A stretch of 19,679 nucleotides of DNA from JAWLEV01 sp041685915 (GTDB taxonomy: Bacteria; Chloroflexota; Anaerolineae; UBA1429). Positions within the stretch are counted from its first letter, which is position 1. Every line of letters begins with the position of its first letter. Under the pieces are notes generated by a model, which was not told where the DNA came from, made no database searches, and was given only the letters and a program-made list of their open reading frames with translations. Positions 14,107-19,679 of this stretch are shown here, piece by piece. The stretch lies in the NCBI GenBank assembly GCA_041685915.1, contig JAWLEV010000054.1, positions 1 to 19,679 on the forward strand, written 5' to 3'. The position numbers and the translations under genes are program-made.

Positions 14107-14877
14107 GTGACTAACTATCGCGCTGTTGTAGCGTACGATGGTACCGAGTATAGTGGTTTTCAAGTTCAAGTTGATCAATTAACAATTCAAGGGGAATTGG
14201 AAAAGGCACTGCGTCGCGTAACACAGGAGGTAGTGCGTGTGCATGGGGCGGGCCGCACGGACGCCGGAGTACACGCCCGGGGACAGGTCATCAGTTTCGA
14301 GACGGCGTGGACTCATACGCGGGCCGATCTACAGCGGGCCATGAACGCCGTCCTGCCGTCGGATATCGCTGTGAGGGACGTGGCGGTGGCTGAGGCGCGT
14401 TTTCATGCGCGGTTCAGTGCCAGGAGTCGCGTGTATGTATATCGTCTCTACACGTGTGAGGTTCGCTCCCCTCTTTTGGATCGCTTTGCTTACCATATTT
14501 CCCGGGATCTCGACGTGAAGCGTATGCGTCGGGCCACGGGCCGCCTGATTGGGCGTCACGATTTCGCGGCCTTTGGGCAACCCACCTCGGGGGATAGTAC
14601 AGTTCGGTACGTCCCTGGTGCTGATTGGTCGGTTGATACCAGTGGACCTTTTGGCCGTTGCAATGGGGACATTTCTCAATTACAATTAGAAATCGAGGCG
14701 AACGGGTTTTTGCGCGGTATGATCCGGCGGTTGGTGGCCACCCTTGTCCTTGTGGGACAGGGGAGGTTGACAGTGGAGGATTTTGCTGAGATCCTGGCCT
14801 CACGAGATATCAGCCGACCCGGTGCGCTCGCGCCTCCGTGTGGTTTATGTTTTTGGCACGTGCGGTACGATGAATAG
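14107..14877 (+). CDS. truA: tRNA pseudouridine(38-40) synthase TruA
   Basis: This 256-residue enzyme converts uridines 38-40 of the tRNA anticodon arm to pseudouridine. The catalytic aspartate is Asp52 within HGAGRTDAGVHARGQV, the TruA-specific motif II. The N-terminal YRAVVAYDGTEYSGFQVQ is motif I. The HDFAAFGQPTSG stretch and GFLRGMIRRLVATLVLVGQG near the C-terminus complete the fold. GTG at 14107 is chosen: GAGGGGG at 14092-14098 is eight bases away. In many bacteria truA lies here, often after cbiO-type ECF transporter genes, which are absent. Confidence 0.96.
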   Translation: MTNYRAVVAYDGTEYSGFQVQVDQLTIQGELEKALRRVTQEVVRVHGAGRTDAGVHARGQVISFETAWTHTRADLQRAMNAVLPSDIAVRDVAVAEARFHARFSARSRVYVYRLYTCEVRSPLLDRFAYHISRDLDVKRMRRATGRLIGRHDFAAFGQPTSGDSTVRYVPGADWSVDTSGPFGRCNGDISQLQLEIEANGFLRGMIRRLVATLVLVGQGRLTVEDFAEILASRDISRPGALAPPCGLCFWHVRYDE

Positions 14878-14950
14878 TTTGAAGACAAGGGCGTTCAAAA
14901 GATCGCGTGTTTGTGGCGAATGCCATTTGTGGTTAAAGGAGTCATTCAGA

Positions 14951-15379
14951 GTGAAGACCTATGTTGTAACGCCTTCCGATGTGGAACGTGAGTGGTTCGT
15001 CGTCGATGCAGCGGGCGAGACGCTGGGACGATTGGCCTCCAAGATTGCTCCCATTCTGCGCGGCAAGCATAAGCCGATTTTCACACCGCGTATGGATGTG
15101 GGCGATTATGTGATAGTTATCAACGCTGAGAAAGTTGCTGTAACAGGCAAGAAACGCCAGGAAAAGGTGTATTATCACCACACCCAGTATCCGGGAGGAT
15201 TTCGGGCCATGACGCTGGAAGAGATGCTGGATAAGCATCCCACGCGTGTGATAGAGTATGCTGTGCGGGGGATGCTTCCCAAGAATCGGCTGGGGAGAGC
15301 GATATTGAAAAAACTCAAGGTCTATGCGGGGGATTCGCATCCGCATCAGGCCCAGCAGCCCGATCCCCTGGACATATAG
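14951..15379 (+). CDS. rplM: 50S ribosomal protein L13
   Basis: L13, 142 residues, is an early 50S assembly protein. Hallmarks are REWFVVDAAGETLGRLASKI, then APILRGKHKPIFTPRMDVGD, and YVIVINAEKVAVTGKK. The C-terminal VRGMLPKNRLGRAILKKLKV is also typical. GTG at 14951 follows AAAGGAG (14935-14941) by nine bases and gives the normal N-terminus. The reading frame stays open upstream to 14783, but that part overlaps truA and is not protein-like for this family. rpsI is the partner gene downstream. Confidence 0.96.
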   Translation: MKTYVVTPSDVEREWFVVDAAGETLGRLASKIAPILRGKHKPIFTPRMDVGDYVIVINAEKVAVTGKKRQEKVYYHHTQYPGGFRAMTLEEMLDKHPTRVIEYAVRGMLPKNRLGRAILKKLKVYAGDSHPHQAQQPDPLDI

Positions 15380-15509
15380 TTTTAGAGTGTTGAGATGAAT
15401 AGATCCACTGGAGAAGGTCTTTCGGTGGATGGTGTTGTGATATACATCATGTTTTTGAATAACGTTAATAGAGCTTGTTAAGGGATATATTTCTGAGGAG
15501 GATGTGTAG
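15380..15509 (+). promoter_or_regulatory. rplM-rpsI leader with an eight-base-pair stem
   Basis: ATCCACTG (15403-15410) pairs with CGGTGGAT (15423-15430) with one wobble, enclosing a twelve-base loop. The 130-base gap is the longest inside the ribosomal run. A T5 run occurs further on but is too far from the stem for an intrinsic terminator. GAGGAGGA near 15496 is the rpsI ribosome binding site. The stem might regulate rpsI expression. This is inferred only. Confidence 0.3.
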
Positions 15510-15902
15510 GTGGCATCTAGGTATTATGCTGGTCTTGGTCGGCGAAAGACCTCTGTCGCGCGCGTGAGGATCCATCCGGGCGAGGAAGGTTTCGTCGTAA
15601 ACGGTATGCCCGCCGATGAATATTTCTCCCGTGATTGGGATGTGGTATGGGCAACTAAGCCGTTGCGCGTCACAAATACAGAGGGGGATTTTCGCATCAC
15701 AGTCCAGGCTAAAGGAGGAGGCATGACGGGGCAGTCCGGGGCGATCCGCCTTGGTCTGGCGCGTGCCCTTGTGGAGTGGAATGAGGAGTTCCACGGTCGT
15801 CTTCGCGATGCCGGCCTGTTGACGCGGGATTCGCGTATGAAAGAGAGAAAGAAGCCGGGACTCAAAGGGGCTCGCAAGGCGCCGCAGTATACCAAGCGGT
15901 AG
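15510..15902 (+). CDS. rpsI: 30S ribosomal protein S9
   Basis: S9, 130 residues, has a C-terminal tail that reaches the P-site tRNA. The start YYAGLGRRKTSVARVRIHPG, then the segment with VQAKGGGMTGQSGAIRLGLA, and the end KKPGLKGARKAPQYTKR are conserved. The terminal residues Lys-Arg are present, as required for P-site contact. The start is GTG after a strong GAGGAGG. It is the last gene of the ribosomal run and is followed by a strong terminator after 129 bases. Confidence 0.97.
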   Translation: MASRYYAGLGRRKTSVARVRIHPGEEGFVVNGMPADEYFSRDWDVVWATKPLRVTNTEGDFRITVQAKGGGMTGQSGAIRLGLARALVEWNEEFHGRLRDAGLLTRDSRMKERKKPGLKGARKAPQYTKR

Positions 15903-16031
15903 GCTATATTCGGCCGTTCCGGACGGTTATACGGATACTGGAAGATCTCTCGAGGAAACTCGTTATGGCGCCAGTGTGTTGAGGGGATACTGCTTGTAAA
16001 GTGGTTAGGCTTGAGAGGTCGTGAGTTTTTG

Positions 16032-16071
16032 GCGAGGCCGGCATGGAGCTAAGGGGCCGGTCTCGCTTTTT
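16032..16071 (+). terminator. Intrinsic terminator of the ribosomal run
   Basis: GCGAGGCCGGC (16032-16042) pairs with GCCGGTCTCGC (16056-16066), eleven base pairs with one G-T wobble, followed by TTTTT (16067-16071). It lies downstream of rpsI and before the convergent minus-strand gene. On the minus strand the base run next to the stem is A-rich rather than T-rich, so it should act only on plus-strand transcripts. Confidence 0.85.
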
Positions 16072-16087
16072 CCTGTTCGGAGATGAG

Positions 16088-16954
16088 TCAGGTGTAGAGG
16101 ACGATTGCCGCTGTCAGGGCCCAAAGCAAGAGCGCTATGAGCATGGGTTTGTCATGCAGGATGATATCCTCGGGAGCTCCTCCCAGGTGTTTTTCGTGGA
16201 TCAGGTACATGTAACGAAATATACCATAGATCACAAAGGGTATGCTGAGCATCATGGCGTGATTCTCGGGGAGGTTGGGCGCTGAAAAGGTGTAGAAGGA
16301 GTAGGCGGCAAGAGCCGCAGAGGTTACGAGGGACGTCATGTTATCCAAAAGAGTCTGGCTATATTCTTTGAGACTGGAACGGTGATTGATGGCCTCTTCG
16401 GCCAAAAGGTTCAGTTCGTGGCGGCGTTTGTTAAGAGCGATAAAGAGGGCAAGGAGTGTGGTACAGACATAAAGCCAGGGGGAGAAGCGGGTCACTTCTA
16501 TCACCGCTGTCCCTGCCCAGACGCGGAGGACAAAACCTGCCGAGACGGTCATCACGTCGATGATGACGATGTTTTTCAGCGCAAAGCTATAAAGAATCAT
16601 GAGCGTCGCATAGATGACGACCACGATCCCGAACAGGGAGCGTAGCCAGAAAGCCGAGGGGATCGAAACCAGCAGCAACAGCAGCATGGCCACTTTGGCC
16701 GTAATCGGTTCGAGCGCTCCCGAGGCGAGGGGGCGATTCTTTTTCACGGGGTGCGAACGGTCCTTTTCGATGTCGGCCAGGTCGTTCAGCAAGTATATGG
16801 CGCTGGACACAAGGCAAAAGATCATGAACGCCAGCAGGGTATGCACCAGGCTCTGCAGGCGATAGATCTTGGCATCGAAAAAGATCCCCGCAAAGATAAA
16901 GATGTTCTTGACCCACTGTTTGGGTCGCATAGTTCGTAATAGATGTTTGAGCAC
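16088..16954 (-). CDS. UbiA-family decaprenyl-phosphate phosphoribosyltransferase-like protein
   Basis: The 288-residue membrane protein has about eight to nine hydrophobic helices. It starts LLRTMRPKQWVKNIFIFAG, the typical opening of DPPR synthase-like UbiA proteins. The NDLADIEKD motif (residues 57-65, NDxxDxxxD), followed by RSHPVKKNRPLASG, would bind magnesium and diphosphate. ALKNIVIIDVMTVSAGFVLR at 125-144 and NKRRHEL at 175-181 are further family features. In mycobacteria the family transfers phosphoribose from PRPP to decaprenyl phosphate. The exact lipid and sugar here are unknown. The start is GTG, ten bases after GGAAGGAGAG on the minus strand. A different prenyltransferase role is possible. 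Confidence 0.85.
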   Translation of the reverse strand: MLKHLLRTMRPKQWVKNIFIFAGIFFDAKIYRLQSLVHTLLAFMIFCLVSSAIYLLNDLADIEKDRSHPVKKNRPLASGALEPITAKVAMLLLLLVSIPSAFWLRSLFGIVVVIYATLMILYSFALKNIVIIDVMTVSAGFVLRVWAGTAVIEVTRFSPWLYVCTTLLALFIALNKRRHELNLLAEEAINHRSSLKEYSQTLLDNMTSLVTSAALAAYSFYTFSAPNLPENHAMMLSIPFVIYGIFRYMYLIHEKHLGGAPEDIILHDKPMLIALLLWALTAAIVLYT

Positions 16955-16997
16955 CGTTGCAGTTCTCTCCTTCCGAGTTTTCGAAGGCTATCCGGGG

Positions 16998-17037
16998 GAA
17001 TACGAGGGGCCTCTTGGAGGCCCCTTTTCGTGGATTC
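16998..17037 (+). terminator. Long stem-loop in the divergent gap (terminator-like on plus strand)
   Basis: GGGGCCTC (17006-17013) and GAGGCCCC (17017-17024) form a perfect eight-base-pair stem with a TTG loop, then TTTT on the plus strand. Outer arms ACGA/TCGT (17002-17005, 17028-17031) and GAAT/ATTC (16998-17001, 17034-17037) extend it with small bulges. No plus-strand gene ends just upstream. The structure also lies at the 5' end of the predicted transcript of the minus-strand UbiA gene. It may be an mRNA 5' stabiliser or an insulator rather than a simple terminator. Confidence 0.55.
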
Positions 17038-17043
17038 TTGTGA

Positions 17044-17071
17044 ATCATATCAGAAATATGTGTATCGTCAA
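17044..17071 (-). promoter_or_regulatory. Sigma-70-type promoter for the UbiA-family gene
   Basis: Read on the minus strand, TTGACG (17071-17066) is a five-of-six match to the -35 consensus. After a 16-base spacer, TATGAT (17049-17044) is a five-of-six match to -10. Transcription would begin near 17037, at the outer edge of the stem-loop, giving a leader of roughly 80 bases before the GTG at 16954. Confidence 0.6.
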
Positions 17072-17084
17072 AGTGTCTTTGGTG

Positions 17085-17113
17085 TTGGTATATGTGGTGG
17101 AATGGGGTATGCT
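17085..17113 (+). promoter_or_regulatory. Possible sigma-70-type promoter for tlyA
   Basis: TTGGTA (17085-17090), a 17-base spacer, then TATGCT (17108-17113) match the -35 and -10 consensus at four positions each. Transcription would start about 15 bases before the tlyA ATG at 17135. This promoter would point away from the minus-strand promoter just to its left. The evidence is moderate. Confidence 0.4.
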
Positions 17114-17134
17114 AGTTCACGTGACATCTTGGCG

Positions 17135-17917
17135 ATGAAAAAGATCAGACTGGATGTACTTCTTCGTCGGCGAGGACTTGTCAGCAGTCGTGAGCGCGCG
17201 CAGCGGTTGATACGCGCGGGGCAGGTACTGGTCGACGACAGGGTAGTCGACAAGGCTTCTTTTCAGGTGGAAGAGGATGCACGCGTCGAGATCCGCCGTG
17301 GCCTCCCCTATGTGAGCCGTGGTGGGTACAAGCTGGCCAAAGCTCTTGATACCTTTGATATAGACCCCGCGGGCTGGATTGTGGCCGATGTGGGGGCTTC
17401 TACGGGGGGCTTTACCGATTGCCTCCTGCAGCGGGGGGCGAAGCGGGTATATGCCGTCGACGTCGGGTATGGTCAGCTCGATTGGCAGTTGCGTAACGAT
17501 TCCCGCGTCGTCGTCATGGAACGCACCAATGCTCGCCATCTGGAAGAGCTTCCCGAAGCGATCGATCTGGCGACTATCGACGTGTCATTCATATCGCTGC
17601 GGTTGATTCTGCCTCAAGTCATAAAATGGTTGGCACCGGACGGACAGGTGATCGCTTTGATCAAGCCACAATTTGAGGCCGGACCTGATAGGGTTGGTAA
17701 GGGGGGCGTCGTGCGTGATGGGGACACGCGCCGCGCCGTCCTGCGAGAGGTGTTGAGCTGGGCTTTGGCCCATGGCTGGTCTATATTTGGACTGACTGCC
17801 TCACCTATCAAGGGCGCCAAGGGAAACGTCGAGTTCCTGGCCTGGTTGGGTACTGGCAGACCATCCACACTCGATCTGGAGCAAGCGGTCGATGCCGTTG
17901 TAGAGGGGACAATGTGA
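17135..17917 (+). CDS. tlyA: TlyA-family rRNA 2'-O-methyltransferase
   Basis: The 260-residue protein has an N-terminal S4 RNA-binding domain (about residues 3-63, KIRLDVLLRRRGLVSSRERA) and an FtsJ-like Rossmann methyltransferase. The SAM-binding segment ADVGASTGGFTDCLLQRGA occupies 84-102. Lys66, Asp149, Lys177 and Glu233 fit the K-D-K-E catalytic tetrad. Relatives methylate C1409 of 16S and C1920 of 23S rRNA and set capreomycin sensitivity. The ATG at 17135 matches the family start. The frame is open much further upstream, but that would extend it into the UbiA gene. No strong ribosome binding site is visible. The AI-2E family gene follows after 42 bases. Confidence 0.9.
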   Translation: MKKIRLDVLLRRRGLVSSRERAQRLIRAGQVLVDDRVVDKASFQVEEDARVEIRRGLPYVSRGGYKLAKALDTFDIDPAGWIVADVGASTGGFTDCLLQRGAKRVYAVDVGYGQLDWQLRNDSRVVVMERTNARHLEELPEAIDLATIDVSFISLRLILPQVIKWLAPDGQVIALIKPQFEAGPDRVGKGGVVRDGDTRRAVLREVLSWALAHGWSIFGLTASPIKGAKGNVEFLAWLGTGRPSTLDLEQAVDAVVEGTM

Positions 17918-17959
17918 CGGTTATTATGAGGCTGTATTATCAAAAGGAGATAGGGTATC

Positions 17960-19084
17960 GTGCCTTCCTGGTTTGATTCTCCTACCAAAAGATATCGCGT
18001 TATTTTGATTGCCGTTCTCGGTGCAATTATTCTGGGGTTGATTTGGGCGGCCTGGACTGCGCTGCTTCCTTTCTTTGCGGGTATGATATTGGCCTATCTC
18101 TTGGTACCCGTCGTCAACTTTTTGGATCAGCGCGCACCTCGGGTCCTGCGGCGCAAGAATATATCCCGTCCGCTGGCCATCCTCATAGTATATGTTGTGG
18201 GCGTCGGGCTTGTCGCTGGGGTCGTGGCCTATCTTGTACCCGTCATTGCCCAACAGGTGGGATTTTTCGGTCAGGCTGCACCTTATTATTTCCAGCGGCT
18301 TCAGGAGCTCTTGCGCTATGATGTGGCCGAATTGCTCGACAGCTTGCCGCCGGCCATGCGTTCATGGTTGGAGGCCAGCATAGGTAATCTTATGGACACG
18401 TTGGCGGACGCGCTTCAAAGTGGAGTTGAAGCCACCATAAAGACGCTCTCTCAGACGATCAGTTTTCTATTAGGTATCTTTATGGTGCCGTTCTGGCTGT
18501 TTTACGTCCTGAACGACGAGAACGAGATACGGAAGAGTTTTTATCGCCTAATTCCCGATGCGGCGCGGGCGGATGTCCGTTGTATCGTGAGGATCATCGA
18601 TAATTTACTGAGTGCCTATGTCCGCGGCCAACTCCTGATGGCTTTGATCGTGGGCGTCGCGTCCACCATCGCCCTTCTTCTTTTGGGCGTCAATCTGGCG
18701 ATATTGCTGGGGACTGTCGCTGGTATTCTGGATCTCATCCCCATCGTCGGTCCCTGGTTCGGGGGCGTGCCCGCCGTGCTTATGGCCCTGATAAGCGATC
18801 CAGTTAAGGCCCTTTGGGTGGCGCTTGCGTTCCTGGCTATCCAGCAGTTGCAGGGGTCCCTTTTAGCACCTCATATATCGGGGCATGCAGTACGTTTCCA
18901 CCCCGCAATGGTGATGATTGTCGTGGTAGTGGGCGCTGAGGTGGCCGGACTTTGGGGGTTGCTGCTGTGCGTTCCAGTGGCTGCGATCATCCGCGACGTG
19001 TTCCGTTATCTTTATGTACGTACTACGGAAAAGGGGGCTACACCTGAAATGGCCCTTGAGTATTTATGGTCGCGCCAAATATAG
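17960..19084 (+). CDS. AI-2E family (PerM-like) membrane protein
   Basis: The 374-residue integral membrane protein has hydrophobic helices near residues 14-58, 70-96, 155-185, 215-260 and 290-345. This is the arrangement of the AI-2E/UPF0118 exporter family, whose members have been linked to autoinducer-2 export, sodium-proton exchange and general transport. Diagnostic pieces are VPFWLFYVLND and LLLGVNLAILLGTVAGILDL followed by IPIVGPWFGGVPAVLMA. The substrate cannot be inferred. GTG start nine bases after AAAGGAGA (17943-17950). It is probably co-transcribed with tlyA and the glycosyltransferase downstream. Confidence 0.85.
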   Translation: MPSWFDSPTKRYRVILIAVLGAIILGLIWAAWTALLPFFAGMILAYLLVPVVNFLDQRAPRVLRRKNISRPLAILIVYVVGVGLVAGVVAYLVPVIAQQVGFFGQAAPYYFQRLQELLRYDVAELLDSLPPAMRSWLEASIGNLMDTLADALQSGVEATIKTLSQTISFLLGIFMVPFWLFYVLNDENEIRKSFYRLIPDAARADVRCIVRIIDNLLSAYVRGQLLMALIVGVASTIALLLLGVNLAILLGTVAGILDLIPIVGPWFGGVPAVLMALISDPVKALWVALAFLAIQQLQGSLLAPHISGHAVRFHPAMVMIVVVVGAEVAGLWGLLLCVPVAAIIRDVFRYLYVRTTEKGATPEMALEYLWSRQI

Positions 19085-19111
19085 GCGGTATGTGCTCATC
19101 TGGAAAGTGAA

Positions 19112-19679
19112 ATGAGAGGGGATATCCATAAAAGGTCATATAGGCCTCTGATTTTTCTCGTACTTGGGATGGCACTGGCCTTGCGCCTCTACGGTATCGC
19201 ATGGGACGAGGGATATTTCTTTCACCCCGATGAGCGACAGATAATGTTCGTCGTCGATGCACTCTCCTTTCCCTGGCCGCCGGACTGGTCCATCCTTTTC
19301 TCCCCAGAAAGCCCCTGGAACCCCCGTTTCTTTGCCTATGGGTCTTTTCCCATCTATCTCTTGCGCATCATTACCGGTGTCGTCAAACGGGTCGTGGGCG
19401 ACTTTGCCGTCTTGCGGCAAGGGTATCTCGTAGGCCGCGTCCTGTCGACCCTGTTCGATGTGGGAACGGTGTATCTGCTCTATCATCTAGGACGAAAGCT
19501 ATATGACAGGGTAATAGGTTTGCTATCGGGGGCGTTTCTCGCCTTTACTGTACTGCACATTCAGCTCTCTCACTTTTATAGCGTCGACACACTTCTTGTT
19601 TTCTTTGTTGTGTTGACCATCTCGCTGTGCGTCGATCTATTTCGCCGGCCCTCGTGGAGCGTTACGCTCGCCGTTGGTG
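19112..19679 (+). CDS. GT39/PMT-like membrane glycosyltransferase, N-terminal part (cut by window edge)
   Basis: The 189 visible codons run off the right edge. The protein starts MRGDIHKRSYRPLIFLVLGM with a first membrane helix. It then has GIAWDEGYFFHPDERQ (28-43), whose Asp-Glu and His-Pro-Asp-Glu residues in the first extracytoplasmic loop match the acidic catalytic site of GT-C (GT39/ArnT/PMT-like) enzymes. Such enzymes transfer a sugar from a polyprenyl-phosphate carrier. A helix-rich segment follows (LVGRVLSTLFDVGTVYLLYH and LLSGAFLAFTVLHIQLSHFY). The start is ATG 19112, 27 bases after the preceding gene, with a weak GGAAAGTGA site. Substrate unknown. Confidence 0.8.
   Translation, partial: MRGDIHKRSYRPLIFLVLGMALALRLYGIAWDEGYFFHPDERQIMFVVDALSFPWPPDWSILFSPESPWNPRFFAYGSFPIYLLRIITGVVKRVVGDFAVLRQGYLVGRVLSTLFDVGTVYLLYHLGRKLYDRVIGLLSGAFLAFTVLHIQLSHFYSVDTLLVFFVVLTISLCVDLFRRPSWSVTLAVG

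Noticed and set aside
14783..14950. Longer rplM start at 14783
   Set aside because: It would overlap the truA end by about 95 bases and add residues not seen in L13. The GTG at 14951 has a good ribosome binding site.
16032..16071. Terminator serving both the ribosomal run and the convergent UbiA gene
   Set aside because: On the minus strand the bases after the stem would be A-rich, so there is no T tract for that direction. It was kept as plus-strand only.
16587..17048. Minus-strand frame overlapping the UbiA gene in another register
   Set aside because: It shares the DNA of the UbiA gene 5' part, and its sequence lacks any family resemblance or membrane pattern.
16943..17134. Longer tlyA start upstream at 16943
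   Set aside because: It would add 64 residues unlike the family and run through the hairpin, the promoters and the start of the UbiA gene.
1..19679. CRISPR arrays, insertion sequences, tRNA or rRNA genes, phage or defence genes
   Set aside because: No regularly spaced repeats, transposase frames, cloverleaf-like segments or defence domains were seen on either strand by reading.

Overview
This window is the main ribosomal-protein gene run of a bacterium, followed by a short region of non-ribosomal genes. It begins in the last codons of tuf. It then runs through S10-type, spc-type and alpha-type blocks with no convincing terminator between them, apart from one terminator-like hairpin at the rplV/rpmC gap. 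Next come truA, rplM and rpsI, and the run ends at a strong intrinsic terminator (16032-16071). Gene order and products were read directly from the translations.

Organism: base composition is balanced, and GTG or TTG starts are common (rplF, rpsZ, rpoA, truA, rplM, rpsI). S14, S4, L24 and L36 all carry complete zinc-binding sets, and adenylate kinase has a four-cysteine lid. A decaprenyl-phosphate-ribose-synthase-like UbiA protein and a GT39-like membrane glycosyltransferase follow. Together these best fit a member of the Chloroflexota (Anaerolineae-like). This is an inference at about 0.6; an unusual actinobacterial or Firmicutes-like lineage is not excluded.

Layout: 1-100, end of tuf. 177-4909, rpsJ, rplC, rplD, rplW, rplB, rpsS, rplV, rpmC, rpsQ, rplN. 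4959-10808, rplX, rplE, rpsZ, rpsH, rplF, rplR, rpsE, rpmD, rplO, secY, adk. 10869-14069, rpmJ, rpsM, rpsK, rpsD, rpoA, rplQ. 14107-15902, truA, rplM, rpsI. 16088-16954 on the minus strand, a UbiA-type prenyl-phosphate transferase. 17135-19679, tlyA, an AI-2E family membrane protein and the 5' part of a GT39-like glycosyltransferase. The divergent gap at 16955-17134 holds a good minus-strand promoter, a weaker plus-strand promoter and a long hairpin.

Most notable: two adjacent gene pairs that normally sit in this cluster are absent with no visible remnant. rpsC-rplP (S3, L16) is missing between rplV and rpmC, and map-infA is missing between adk and rpmJ. The rplV/rpmC junction instead holds a hairpin followed by five T. 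Several leaders are unusually long for this cluster and contain inverted repeats that could be autoregulatory sites. I found no CRISPR array, insertion sequence, tRNA, rRNA or phage gene, and no defence or other novel multi-gene system.
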